Of a DNA stretch of 64,000 nucleotides, positions 32,662 through 44,182 are shown piece by piece. A program made the position numbers and the translations under genes. Source of the DNA: Paguma larvata (Eukaryota; Chordata; Mammalia; Carnivora; Viverridae); NCBI GenBank assembly GCA_030068075.1, contig CM057833.1, forward strand, positions 50,097,087 to 50,161,086. The letters are read 5' to 3'. The stretch's first letter is position 1; each line of letters opens with the position of its first letter. The notes beneath the pieces were generated by a model that saw only the letters and a program-made list of their open reading frames with translations, did not search any database and was not told the origin of the DNA.

Positions 32662-32792
32662 GCTGTTGGGGATTAAGGAGTGCACTTGCGATGAGCACCA
32701 GGTGTTGTATGGAAGTGTTGAATCACTACATTGTACACCAGAATCTAATATTACATTATATGTTAACTAACTGGAATTAAAATAAAAACTTT
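32662..32792 (+). mobile_element. Very short L1 3' end
   Basis: Only about the last 130 bp of the L1 3'UTR: 'ggggattaaggagtgcactt', 'gatgagcaccaggtgttgta' and 'tatgttaactaactggaatt', then 'aaaataaaaact'. The same target word (TAGTTAC..TGTTA) lies on both sides of the combined insertions. Confidence 0.88.
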
Positions 32793-32982
32793 TCTTCTTG
32801 AGCTTATTTATTTTGAGAGAGAGCGAGAGAGTGAGTGGAGGAGAAGCAGAGAGAGAGGGAGAGAGAAAGAATCCTAGGCAGACTCTGCACTGTTCATGCA
32901 GAGCCCAATGCAGGGCTCGAACTCACAAACCATGAGATTATGACCTAAGTTGAAGTTGGATGCTTAACCACTGAGCCACCCC
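32793..32982 (-). mobile_element. Felid-type tRNA SINE in an L1 tail
   Basis: Minus-strand SINE with B box complement 'ggctcgaactcacaaacc'. The left edge is T-rich and the head is degraded. Target word TAAAATAAAAACTTT (left) and TAAAAATAAAAACTTT (right) comes from the L1 tail. Confidence 0.9.
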
Positions 32983-33002
32983 TAAAAATAAAAACTTTCA
33001 AA

Positions 33003-33107
33003 AAATAGTTACATTGTTAATTGTTGAAATAATATGCAATAGACTTTTTCCCCCTCAATCATTAATATATAATATTCCAGTCATAATTTATCACAAGGAC
33101 AGATAAG
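33003..33107 (+). repeat. Local duplicate, right part (pairs with 38322-38425)
   Basis: 'tagttacattgttaattgtt', 'gaaataatatgcaatag' and 'cataatttatcacaaggaca' match 38322-38425 at roughly 90% identity. Downstream of 33107 the two copies diverge at once. Confidence 0.88.
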
Positions 33108-34610
33108 GTCAATATGTGAGAATGCAAAGATAAACCAGGCCTCATGAGTTTTATCTTCAAATCAGAAAGTAAGAGACAAAAAAGGAGTTAGAGATTGTTT
33201 GGTCTACTCTTTCATTCTACAGGTAAGAACATTATGGTCCAGAGAGGTGAAAGTATTTCCCAAGTTTACCTAGTAAGCAGATGGCAAAACCAAGTGAGTA
33301 GGCATCATGGATAAAGCAAGGGACTTAAGGTAGGAGGAGGAAATGAGATCTAGGGCACAAATGGAAGAATAAATGTTACATTTAAAGATGAATATCTCTT
33401 ACATTTAAACTAGAAAAAGAAAAGGGTGGGTGGGAATACAGATTAGCTCTTAGGGGTCTAAGGAAGTTGCACTTACCATGAATATTGTTCACTGATTTAT
33501 CACACTGTCTCCCTGTTCTCCATTAAGACAGGAACTGTGGATCCCCAAGTGATGTATGGTCTCTTGAAAGGGAGAGGGGAAGGCAGTAAGAGAGGGCCAC
33601 AGGAAAAGTCTCAGAGATGTAGACAATGACTTTTCCAACTTCACAGCTTAGCTGAGGCCCACTCCCCAAAACAAAAAGTCCAGGAATTAAAATTAAGCCA
33701 AGAAAACTTTAAAACTATTCAAGTGGACAGACTGACCCAGCATATGACAATGGGGTTATAGAGTAAATGTGACTCTCGGGATGAAATGGGGAGGGTATTA
33801 TAAGCAGATACAAGTCCTACCAACAGCCAGACAGCTGGTAACAAAGGCCAGGCTGCACAAAGGTCTTTCTGGCTGCCCTTTTACACAGGAGTAAGAAAAC
33901 CATACATCTCTGTTCGGTATGAGAGTGAGTTGGATGCAACATCTGTCATTCCATTGATTGCCAGGCTGGCTTCATTAGTTCTGGCTGGCTAGGCTAGGGT
34001 ATCTTTCCTCCCTTACCTTTCCAAATGCATCTCTTCTCAAGCTGCATGCTCTGTCAAAGAGGGCATGCTTCTCTAGTAGAGTGGGTCATTCTTCAGGGAA
34101 AAGTATTATTTATTATCAGAATATTATTTATTATCAGAGATTAACCCAACTTCATTCAAGAAAACCTAAATAATCTCTTAGTTATAACTTTTTTTTCACC
34201 CTAAAGGATTATCTCTAGTGCCAATAGTACCCAGAGTGACTAAGGCCTCACAGGAAAAAAGGTTCTATCTGGCTCTGGAATGAAAGATTCAATAAAGGGA
34301 ATCCAAAGACTTTCACACTTTCATTTAGGATGAAAAGTCCAAAAAATTAAGGAGAACATGGTACAAACAACTGTTATGAAGATACTGGCACCGGAGGATT
34401 TCCTGACGTTTGGGCTTCCTCTGCATATATGAGGGGGAGGCAACATGGCATCATGGGCTTTAAAATCATTACATTGTGTCCCAGATCTTCTTGTCTTCAT
34501 ACTTTCCTGACTTACCATATATGGCACTAATGATTTCCTGTCTAGAACTCATTCTAGAACTCTTGACCCTCATACCCATCTGTCTATAAGACTCTTCTAC
34601 TTTATATCCC
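33108..34610. other. Mostly unique DNA; possible short MIR-like relic
   Basis: 'ttctacaggtaagaacatta' and 'ggtccagagaggtgaaagta' (33215-33300) recall the reverse complement of a MIR-type core. At 34106-34138 a word like 'tattatttattatcaga' is tandemly doubled. Nothing else is recognised. Confidence 0.4.
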
Positions 34611-34678
34611 ACAAACTCAAAAAAGTATTTATTTGGCACCTACTAAACGCCAGGTAATGTCCCAATGAACTTATTTTC

Positions 34679-34892
34679 TTTTTTTTTTTAATGTTTATTC
34701 ATTTTTGAGAGAGAGAAAGAAAGAGCGTGAGCAGCAGAGGAGCAGAGAGAGAGGGAGACACAGAATTTGAAGCAGGCTCCAGGCTCTGAGCTGTCAGCAC
34801 AGAGCCTGATGTGGGGCTTGAACCCATGTATCATGAGATCATGACCTGAACTGAAGTCAGACACTTAACCAACTGAGCCACACAGGCGCCCC
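34679..34892 (-). mobile_element. Felid-type tRNA SINE
   Basis: Minus-strand head 'ggggcgcctgtgtggctcag' at the right edge, T-rich left edge and GA-rich body. Target word of the form CCCAAT..GAACTTATT lies at 34661-34675 and just after 34892. Confidence 0.94.
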
Positions 34893-35065
34893 CCCAATCT
34901 GAACTTATTATCTTCCCATCTTTTGAAAGGAAAATTGGACAAAACCTTCAGGCTTATACAAGCATTTCAGTTGAACTAAAGTTGGAAGCATCCATAGAAT
35001 GTGAGCTACTATCCCAAGCATTTTCTCCTATGTATCTCATTTATAAATATACACATGTCTGTGTA

Positions 35066-35115
35066 TAATATAAAATAAATGTTTCCAAAATAATATAAAA
35101 TAAACATTTCCAAAT
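35066..35115 (+). repeat. 25-bp tandem duplication (two copies)
   Basis: 'taatataaaataaatgtttc' and 'taatataaaataaacatttc' each begin a 25-bp unit. The two units are adjacent and differ at three positions. Confidence 0.88.
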
Positions 35116-35289
35116 GTTTTAAGTTTCAAAGACATTTCAAGAAAAATACTAGGAGGATTTACATAGGATTACAATTTGTTTTGTTTTGTTTTGGTCAAAT
35201 AGGAATACTGAAAAAATAATTTACTATAATTTCATAAAAGATAGACTATATTACGTGGAGAAAACTTAAATGCATATTAGTAAGAAGCC

Positions 35290-35705
35290 AATCTGAAAAG
35301 ACCACATACTGTATCCACATTCTGGAAAAGGTTAAACTACGGAGATAGTAAAAAGATCCGTGGTTGTAGGGAGGGGAGGAGAGAAGGGATGACTAGATGG
35401 AGCACAGAGGATTTTTAGGGCAGTGAAACTACTGTGTATGATGCTAATCGTGGATATATGTCATTATACATTTGTCCAAAACACAGAATGTAAAGGCCAA
35501 GAGTAAACTATGGACTTTGGGTGATAATGATGCATTGGTATAGGTCAATCAATTGTAACAAACATATCACTCTGGTGAGAGATGTTGATAATGGGGGAGG
35601 CAGCACATGTTGGGAAGCAGGGAACCTATGAGAAATGTGTGTACCTTCCTCTTAACTTTCCCATGAACTTAAAACTGCTGTTAATGAATTTTCTTTAAAA
35701 AGAAA
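35290..35705 (+). mobile_element. Old L1 3'UTR relic (L1M-type)
   Basis: 'actatggactttgggtgata', 'ggtcaatcaattgtaacaaa', 'gagagatgttgataatgggg', 'ccttcctcttaactttccca' and 'cttaaaactgctgttaatga' follow an old L1 3'UTR. The reverse complement of the same stretch is at about 24.14-24.4 kb. Confidence 0.8.
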
Positions 35706-38300
35706 GATAAGCTCTATTTAATTATATATGTATATAACAGAACATAAACAATCCTTTTGATTCAGTAAATTTAGCTTTATGGAAAATTTGCATTCTCCTT
35801 TCTTTTCTCATATTGCTGTCAACCAGTAAAAGCCTTGTTACAGGCCCCAAATTTGGAAACCACTCATTTGAGTTACCTGCTCAGGGCTCCCGGATTAAGT
35901 GATAAGCAGGTATAAGGACTTCCTGGTATTTGCATAAAGAGCTTGGTTACTTCTCTCTTCTTCAACCATCTTCCAGACGCTCTATGTTAGGCAAATTAAA
36001 TTATGTTGCCTTTTCTTAAAAGATGTGAAACAGAGCAGCTCAGGCTTTACCTTAGGAGAGCTTTAGCTCATTCAGTGGTGTTGCTTTACATTAAAAAAGA
36101 AAGAATGATCATCTGTGGCCTTTCCAGAAAAAGATAACTTTTGGAATATCCCTGTTTCTTCAGAGACAGAATAATAATTTCTGAAGAAAATATCATTTTG
36201 TCATAACCGTATCTTGTGAAGCCTATAAGTTTATTCACAGTATTATCAGAATAAATCAGAAATTAGTGGGCCAGGGCTTAAAATTTTAATTTCAAAGAAA
36301 GTTTCAGAGTAAACACAGTAATAATTTTTAAATTACAGACTAATGAAATTTTCCAATTTGTCAGAAACAGTAAAAATTAGCTTCATATGTGCTTCCTAAT
36401 ATTGAAAGTAACTGATATTTTTAAAAACTATAACTAAATTTAGAAATTAAACACTACCCACTATCCCCTGATACCGAAAACTCCTTAAAGAAGTCAAATA
36501 ATACTGCTTGCTAGATCAGCCTATTGGACTCTAAGATCATTAACATTAAAAAATTTATAATTTAGTATTTGGAGTGACAGGTATATTATGCAATTAATTT
36601 TTTGGTAATAAAATACCATTCAGTGAAGAAAGCAAGGCCAAAATCAGCAATCAAGGTGAAATTGAAAGGTAGAAAGAAAACTATAAGTACTGACATAATT
36701 GACATATTTGGCATTGAGATTATTTTAATAATTATATTACATTTTTGGTCAAGTTAAAACACCTTAGAAAAACAATATTAGGTTGAATCAAATGAAATTT
36801 TTATTTTTGTTGCTCAAAAAAATGATCGAATGTCACAATTTCATATGGTTCAAACTAACATCTCACAATCCTCAGTATACTTTAAATCAGGTTTTCGGAA
36901 AACATAGTGTTCATTTTTAAGCAGGAAAATTAAGGGGTCCTGTGACTTGGTTTTATGCCAGATATCAGAAAGAAATCAATAACAGAACTAGGAATATAAC
37001 CTGATAGAATAAGAAAATTACTAATTATGCTAATTCAATAGCACTCATTGAGCACCTACCACATGCTAGGCAAAGTTGTGGAAGTGTGTGTATGTGTGGG
37101 AGCCAGGGTGGGGTTTGGGGTGGACAGAGAACAAACTTACATGCTTTATACAGATTGGGACATTTTCAGATTGCCAAGTAGAGAGTTTGACTAAAGAAAG
37201 GCACGGGGATCCCTTTGCCCCTCCCCCAAAACCCTCCTCCACCCCACTGCATCCCCAAAAAAGAAAGAAAGGCACAGGGAAAGATATAAAACTACCTCTT
37301 TTGTTATTTTTACTTCCATTGTCAAAGAGAAGTATTTGTTTTCTGTTACCAACAGAAACTGGTTAATGAAGATGTGCCAAATTAATCAAGTTAATATATG
37401 AATTCCCCAGCAAAGCCAGGCTTAGCCAGTAGTTTCATATGCTAATATCAACAACCAAAGCACTTTCTGTCAAGGATTTCAACTAGGTGAAGGTTCATGA
37501 ACTGACAACGTGGCAAAATATTATCTTTGATAATAAATCTGCTAATTCCTCTTCCCTGCTTATCTTGTTCAACATTACAATCCCATTCTGGCACATAATA
37601 AACCCTCAATAAGTATTTGTTGAATGAACTAATTAGCTGATGTTTGGCCCTTGATTGAAGCATAATAATTCCTACCAAATAAAATAAATTCACCATGTTT
37701 ATTTATTATAACATAAACTTTTTAACAAATAGTGCAAGTCATCAAAATTCACCAATTCTAACATCTTCCCCTAGCAAATAACACCATTACCTCTCGATCA
37801 GATTTTTTAAGGAAATTAAATGCACGTAAAGTATTAAATTAACAAATATTAGCAAATTATTTTAAATATTAAATACTGTTTTATTGAAACATCCTAATTT
37901 TTGTTATACTTTGTATGTATATCTTTCATACTAGAAATATAATCAGAGCTACATGTATACAAAAATTCTGTTTCCTTTTATTGCCTACAATGCAATACTA
38001 TAAGGCTACTTCATAAAAGTGCTGTAAGAATTAATGCATTATATAAGAGTGAAATTTTAAGTACAAGAGCTTATTCTATATGAAAATATTATTGTAACAA
38101 TTTTACCTCCTCATTCAGTTATAATACACAAAAATCATTTTGTAAAGCTACTTCTAAACCAACTTCCAAATGGTCTGATTAAAAAATGTTTTAATCTCTA
38201 TTTTAGGCAAAAAAATAAAATCTAATTTTAACATGTTATCAAATGATTAAAAATAAAAGCACTGTCAATTTGAGTATTTCAACTGCCTGAGTTCTATAGA
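35706..38300. other. Repeat-poor AT-rich DNA
   Basis: About 2.6 kb with no SINE or recognisable L1. At 37020-37080 'cattgagcacctaccacatg' is a MIR-type fragment. ORFs near 37066-37366 on both strands have no known domain. Confidence 0.5.
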
Positions 38301-38425
38301 CCAGATAATAATTTTAAATAATAGTTACATTGTTAATTGTTGAAATAATATGTAATAGTCTTTTTCTCCTCAATCATTAAAATCTTATATAATATTCCAA
38401 TAATAATTTATCACTAAGACAGATA
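38301..38425 (+). repeat. Duplicate of 32514-33107 without the insertions
   Basis: Continuous through 'aataatagttacattgttaa', the point where the 32.5-kb copy carries an old SINE, an L1 tail and a felid SINE. It matches both halves of the split copy. Downstream ('tttttctaagtaatg') it diverges. Confidence 0.9.
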
Positions 38426-38714
38426 TTTTTCTAAGTAATGTATCACCAAACCACATTTTGTTTCTGGTGTCATCTGCTGGAATCAATCCATGTTATAAAA
38501 TGACACATTAGCTAAAAACTTGATAAACTTTGGAATGAAGTTCACTGACATGCTACTAAAAATAGACCCCTTTTAATTTTTTCAACAAATTTAATATGAA
38601 CATGGTGATAGAAATACATTAGGATAATAGAAATTCACCCTACATTAGTTTTTAATGAATCTTAGATATCACAATTCTTTCATATTCCAAATTTTAATTG
38701 GTCTTCAAAAATAA

Positions 38715-38945
38715 TAACTACCATCTCTTGAGTAGTTACAACGATGCACAATACTATGCTAAGCATTTTATACACTTTACTTCACAAAATCCTCACAACT
38801 TTATGCAGTACTGTATATATTAATTAGTGTCTCCATATAGAAATAGAAACTGAGACTCAGAGGTTGAGAAACTTTTGACTATAAGAACCAGGATTTTAAT
38901 ACCTCAGGTCTACCTCACTACAAAGCCCAAAGCTTTAACCAACCA
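38715..38945 (-). mobile_element. MIR relic
   Basis: 'atactatgctaagcatttta', 'cttcacaaaatcctcacaac', 'gaaactgagactcagaggtt' and 'aagaaccaggattttaatac' match the reverse complement of MIR over nearly its full length. Confidence 0.88.
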
Positions 38946-39960
38946 CTCAGTTTTAAGAAAACAAAGTCCTAAATACAGAGAAATATGTAAGTCAACAAAG
39001 TTGAAATACAAAGTTAGGCTAAATGTGAAAAAAAGATATTACTGATTGTTAAAGACAGAAGGGATGTAAACTACACTAAGAGTCTCAAGAATATATTTAC
39101 AAAATAAGTAACATATTCAGTTTTAAGAAACCCATTTCTTTTGGCAATATTTTTAAGATGATTGCAGAGACGAATCCTTCTCAGAGTTTCCTGACAAACG
39201 TGTTTTTCATTCTAGACTTAAAATTCAATGTCTTTTAATCATCATGCTTTTCACACCTGTGTAGTGGTTTCATTAAACAATGTACATACTTTTTCAAAGC
39301 ATTTGTTAATACCAAGTTATCAAATATTCATGAGGAAATAAAGTATACCTTCTTAAGCTTTACACTATCATTTCTCCTCCATGAAAAATTAAGTTATTTT
39401 CACATGCTCAAAGAAATTCATGACACACAATTAAAAACAAACAAGGGTCACATTTTATAATGCAGCAATTACATTCATGTGGTACCAGTGTAATTGAAAG
39501 ACAGAAGACATTTCATTCGTTAGTAACACAGAATTTCTTCTAGTGGGTTTCCTAGAGCTCATTAGATATTCCCTGGCTGATTCTCCTAAGTAATTAGATT
39601 TTAACAGGATTTTCAACAGATCAGAGCAATCTCTGTGGGTGCCAATAGAAGAGTCCCCCTCTGGCCTTACCAGCAGGGCAGAGCAGATAACATCCAGACT
39701 GGGAGTTAATAGGACAATTACTGGCCTCTTTTAAATGAGTTACATTAATGCACTTAAGCTAAATGGTTCTGCATATGATTAAATATTAACATCTGCAAAA
39801 TATGAAAGCATGATATGCAATCAAGTTGTGTTGTTTTAATTTCCCCAAAGAAAGACTTCCATTGTTTATATAAATGCCTTTAAATACTATGTATTAAACA
39901 CTTTGAGGATATATTAATAGAAAGATGGAAACCATTCTTCTCACTTAAGAGTCCTAAAGT
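38946..39960. other. Repeat-free AT-rich DNA, candidate conserved non-coding sequence
   Basis: No repeat is recognised. The part at 39560-39830 is complex, with several TAAT-type words ('acattaatgcacttaagct', 'catatgattaaatattaa'), and could be a regulatory element. That is inference only. Confidence 0.3.
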
Positions 39961-40971
39961 ACACTGACTTTTAGATGTCACTTCTGGCTAGATGGAGTAA
40001 CTAAAAAAAAGACAAACATATGAAATAGTAGTTTTCAGATGTTGGACAACAGCAGTGCAGGACAATGATCCCTGAGCAAAGGGGAAATAAAAGGGGGATA
40101 AAATCAACTCCCTGATTTGAGAGACAGAGTTGAGAATTTGGGGAGCCCAAGGTGGCTAGAATATACAGGACAAGTACCAGGGAGGAGAGAGTACCAGGGT
40201 ACCAAGGAAGAGAGTTCTAAGATCTGCAGAGGGTACCTTTCAAGTCTCATGGTTAGTGTTGATCGGTACATACATAAGAGAAAACTACTCAAGGCTGAAA
40301 AAAGAGCCACTGGAAAAGAGCAGGTGGAACAATTTTCAGATCTCACACAGGGCTGGGGATATTTCCACAGCCAGAGTTCAAAACAGAACAAACACCTTAT
40401 AATACATCAGGCAACAGGGAGAGAACTCAGAAGGATATTGTCTCAGTAGTAGGGGCAAATTAGCTCTAGACTTCAAGTTGCTTTTGTGCCACCTAACAAA
40501 ACTTAACGGCAAATCTCAAAAGAATCAATTTCCAAGTTATTTGAATGCCCAGAGAAATCCCCAAAAATATTTATAGGAATACAAAAGAATCAAGCACTTA
40601 AACAATATAAAATGCACAATGTCTAACACTCAAATTCACTAAGTCATGAAAGGAGCATGGAAGATATTAAAATGACTTAAATCAAATTTCTAACGATGAA
40701 AAATACATTGGAGCAGATTAGGATTAGTTTAACATTGCAGACTGAAAAAAAATGGACAGCGAGTCATGGAACAGTAAGATGTGGGACAACTTCAAGCAGC
40801 TTAATACGTGAGTAATTGGAGTCCTAGGAGAAGAGAGGGAGGAAGAGAAGAGAAAAACTATTTGAAGAAATAACAATAAAAAATTTTCCAATTTTGATGG
40901 AAATTATGAAAAGAAAAAATGAAGCTATGACAAGGTTCATCATAAGTAGCCTAAAATATACTAACTTAGAA
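39960..40971 (+). mobile_element. Old L1 5'UTR/ORF1 region (L1M or HAL1-type)
   Basis: 'ggagcatggaagatattaaa', 'gatgaaaaatacattggagc', 'gtgggacaacttcaagcagc' and 'gtaattggagtcctaggaga' are decayed L1 ORF1 coding blocks (the 'WDNFK', 'VIGVP' order). Upstream, 'ttgatcggtacatacataag' and 'cacacagggctggggata' look like the 5' part of an old L1. The ORFs at 40104-40449 lie in the poorly matched 5' part. The left boundary is uncertain. Confidence 0.6.
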
Positions 40972-41159
40972 ATTTTTTTTTAATGTTCACTTATTTTTGA
41001 GATGGAGGGTGAGGAGCAGAGAGAGAGAGAGGGGTGAGGATCCTAAGCGGGCTCTGTACTGACAGCAGCAAGCCCGAATCGGGGCTCAAACTTGTTAACC
41101 ATGAGATCACAATCTGAGCTGAAGTCAGACACTCAACTGACTGAGCCACCCAGGCGCCC
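40972..41159 (-). mobile_element. Felid-type tRNA SINE
   Basis: Minus-strand head GGGGCGCCTGGGTGGCTCAG ends at about 41159. Target word CTAAAATATACTAACTT on the left and CTAAAATGTGCTGACTT on the right. Confidence 0.95.
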
Positions 41160-41399
41160 CTAAAATGTGCTGACTTTTAAAAGCATTGTGGATACATTGT
41201 AAGTGTCTCTAGCAGAAACCAAAATATATTTGACCAGACCTGATCCAAAGTCAGTTGCATGCTTGGTTCCTATGATAAGATATTCTAAGAATAATTTTCA
41301 GTCTAATGCAAATAGTCAATTTTGCCACTAAACATCATATTTCAGATGTTTTACAATGAATTATATTCTTTACTTATTGACTTTATAAAGAAATGTTTC

Positions 41400-42095
41400 C
41401 TTCCTTAACTCAGCTGCCACTAAGGTGCTGGGTCCTTCAGAGGAAGCCATAGGCCACATGGGGATGAGGCCCTCCCCTTCACCCACTTGGCTAGCAATGC
41501 ACCTGGCAGCGCCCATTCAGCACTCCCCTGCATCATGGTCTCAGTCTTGGAACTTTCCTGCATCTACTTGGCCCTTATCCTGCAGGACGATGAGGTGATG
41601 GCTGCATCACCTTTCTGTTGAACCTTTCTGGCCAGGCTTGTTTGCAAAGGCCCTGCACAATATGAACATCAGGAGCCTCATCTGCAATGTAGGGGCTGGT
41701 GGACCTGCCCCAGCAGCTGGTGCTGCACCAGCAGGAGGTTCTGCTCGCTCCACCACTGCCGCCTCAGCTGAGAAAGTGGAAGCAATGAAAAAAGAATTAG
41801 AGGAGCCTGATGATGATATAGGCTTTGATCTTTCTGACTAAACCTCTTCTATAACCTTTTCAGTAAAAAGCTGAACTCTTAGGGGAACCTGAGTGACTCA
41901 GTCGGTTGAGCAACCAACTCATGATTTTGGCTCAGTTGATGATCCCAATGTTCTGGAATCGAGTCCTGTGTCAGGCTCAGCGTTAAGTATAGAGTCTGAT
42001 TGCGATTCTCTCTTTCTCTCCCTCTGCCCCTCTCCCTTGTTTGCCCACACTCTCAAAAAAAAAAAAAAAAAAAGCTGAATTCTTAACAAATTAAA
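41400..42095 (+). pseudogene. RPLP1: RPLP1 processed pseudogene, split by a SINE
   Basis: Retrocopy of the mRNA for ribosomal protein P1, an acidic stalk protein of the large subunit. The 5'UTR is recognisable ('cagctgccactaaggtgctg', 'gtccttcagaggaagcca'). The old start codon is at 41535, but an internal deletion of roughly 30 bases after 'gacgatgaggtgatg' and substitutions break the frame. The downstream frame, 41638-41841, keeps the Ala/Pro-rich hinge ('NVGAGGPAPAAGAAPAGG') and a P1-like C-terminus ('DDDIGFDLSD' where P1 normally ends in GFGLFD). No introns are present. The 3'UTR with its AGTAAAAAGCTGAAC end is cut by a felid SINE at 41882-42069. The A-rich stretch after 42085 is probably the old poly(A). 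Not expected to make P1. Confidence 0.93.
41882..42069 (+). mobile_element. Felid-type tRNA SINE in the RPLP1 pseudogene
   Basis: Head GGGGAACCTGAGTGACTCAG, body and CT-rich part, then a long poly(A). The pseudogene 3' end AAAAGCTGAACTCTTA (41866-41881) is repeated as AAAAGCTGAATTCTTA (42070-42085), one mismatch, as the target duplication. The SINE therefore inserted after the retrocopy. Confidence 0.97.
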
Positions 42096-42984
42096 AATAA
42101 ATACTCCAAAACATTACTATAAAATATCAAATTAGGCCCCAGCAAGTACAGAGGCAGGAGCCTGAACCAGACAAATAAGTTCTGGTAAGCACTTCCTCTA
42201 TCCCTTCATTGGCTTTTATTCGCTTGGAAAAATAGGGCACAGGATCAGTAAAAGAATTTTGATTGGTTGAAATGCCACTTGAATTTTTTAAGCTGAGCCA
42301 CAGCTCCACACCAACTCTCAAACAGCAAAGTTCAGTGCATGTCTGCAGCCTCCAAAATGTGGTAATATTCAGATGGCCTTGAATTTTACCTCCCTGTTTC
42401 TATTTATTTGTTCACAAGTTTATTTCTCTAATTCTATTTTCCCTCATGGAGTTTTCAAATGTCTGTGTCTTGTTTTATGTACTTGAAGTATTCCAGGGAT
42501 TTTAGAGTGAAATAGAACTTTTTTGAATCTTAATTACACCTTAAAGGCATTTGGAGAACTTGTTATCTAAAAGAATGCTTTGAGCGTATTGATCATTTTC
42601 TGAACTTTTTGTCTAAATCTGATTTTTATACATCAAATTTGCTTGACACTAGGTACACAAAAATAAAGATCTCACAAACACACATAGAGATAACAAGTCA
42701 ATCAATTTTAGAAAATGTGTTGAATCAGTCTGGCCAAAGAGATTATACTAGTCATACTGAGACCCACAGGGAAACCAGCATTTGCAAAGACATCAAAAAA
42801 AATCAAACAACTGGCCTAAATGAATTATAATGGACTCTAGTTTCCCTTTCCTTATCCCTTTTTTGAAATTTTTCAGTCCTGTTTTACACAATGAACTTGA
42901 TATACTCTGGTAGTAAGCATATTTGTGGTTGGTTCAGAGGACATTTAAGTATGTTCCACTAAAACAGATCATCGATAGAAGAAA
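42096..42984. other. Unique DNA, no feature recognised
   Basis: No repeat or exon is recognised. Short ORFs at 42127-42321 (-) and 42609-42830 (+) have no known domain. Confidence 0.45.
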
Positions 42985-42999
42985 ACACAAGGGTGGGTC

Positions 43000-43189
43000 A
43001 AGTGCCTGGGTGGCTCAGTTGATTTCGGCTCAGGTCATGATCTCACTGTTCATGAATTTCAGCCCCATGTCTGGCTCCACTCTGACAGTACAGAGCCTGT
43101 GTGCGATTCTCTCTCTCTCCCTCTCTCTCTGCCCCTCCCCTGCACACTGTCTCTCTCAAAATAAATAAATAAACTTAAAAAAAAAAAAA
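43000..43189 (+). mobile_element. Felid-type tRNA SINE with head deletion
   Basis: 'agtgcctgggtggctcagtt' passes directly to 'gatttcggctcaggtcatga', so about 15 bases between the A box and the body are missing. CT-rich part, AAATAAATAAAC and poly(A) tail. Target word 'acaagggt' occurs on both sides. Confidence 0.92.
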
Positions 43190-43352
43190 GACAAGGGTAA
43201 TAAACATGAAAGAGGACAAAGGGTAATACTCCCATGGCCAACTGCATGATTTCTGAAACACGAGAAAGCAGAACTAAAATCTGTAAGTTGAAGTTGCAGG
43301 AAGACAAATTAGGCCCAACATAACACTACACTTTCTAACTTCCTAAACTTTC

Positions 43353-43559
43353 TTTTTTTTTTAATTTTTTTAAGTTTATTTATTTATTTTTAGGAGAGAG
43401 TGTGGGAGAGACAGAGAGATAGGGAGAGAGAATCCCAAAAAGTCTCTGCACTGTCAGTGTGGAGCCTGATACAGGGTTCAAACCCATGAATGGTGAAATC
43501 TTGACCAGAGACAAAAACAAGAATTGGACACTATACCAACTAAGCCACCCATGTGTCCC
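43353..43559 (-). mobile_element. Felid-type tRNA SINE, diverged
   Basis: Minus-strand head 'agggacacatgggtggctta'. Target word TTCCTAAACTTTCT on the left, TTCTTAAACTTTCT after the element. Confidence 0.9.
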
Positions 43560-43709
43560 TTTCTTAAACTTTCTAAACATCAAATATCAAGTGCCCCATC
43601 ACTGTAAGTGTGCAAATATTGACTGACCATTTGGCAGGGATTTTGTACACAGAATTCAAGTGTTGTGTAGGACATTAGATTAGATGACATTTAAAGAACT
43701 ATTCGTTTT

Positions 43710-43742
43710 CACAATGGAAAAACAGCATTTCTTGCACAATGC
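43710..43742 (+). repeat. 33-bp direct repeat, copy 1
   Basis: CACAATGGAAAAACAGCATT and 12 further bases match 45118-45150 at 32 of 33 positions. It is not part of a repeat family I recognise. Confidence 0.9.
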
Positions 43743-43959
43743 TTTCTAAGTCTTTCTAAACATTCAGATGATCTGATTCTATGATCCTAAATGCCTTAGT
43801 GTTCATATTAGGAATTTCCTTTGCCTTAAGTTCTCCATAGAATGACTGTAATACCCATCCCTTTCTTGTATGTAGGAAATATTGGACTATAAGGAGACCT
43901 AGGGTAGATCTGGTTCTATACTAATTTATTGGGTAACTTTAAAAACTCATTTTTTAAAA

Positions 43960-44168
43960 TTCTTTTCTTTTTTTTAAGTTTATTTATTTATTTTGAAACA
44001 CAGAGAGAACAGGGGAAGGGCAGAGAGAGAGGGAGAGAGATTCCCAAGCAGGCTCCTCACTATCAGTGCACAGCCCAACACAAGGCTCAACTCCACAAAC
44101 CGTGCGATCATGACCTGAGCTAAGAACAAGAGTCGGGTGTTCAACAGACTGAGCCACCCAGGTGCCCC
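43960..44168 (-). mobile_element. Felid-type tRNA SINE
   Basis: Minus-strand head GGGGCACCTGGGTGGCTCAG ends at 44168. GA-rich body and a T-rich left edge. Flanks share 'ctcattttt' and 'atcattttt'. Confidence 0.93.
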
Positions 44169-44182
44169 TAAACAAATCATTT

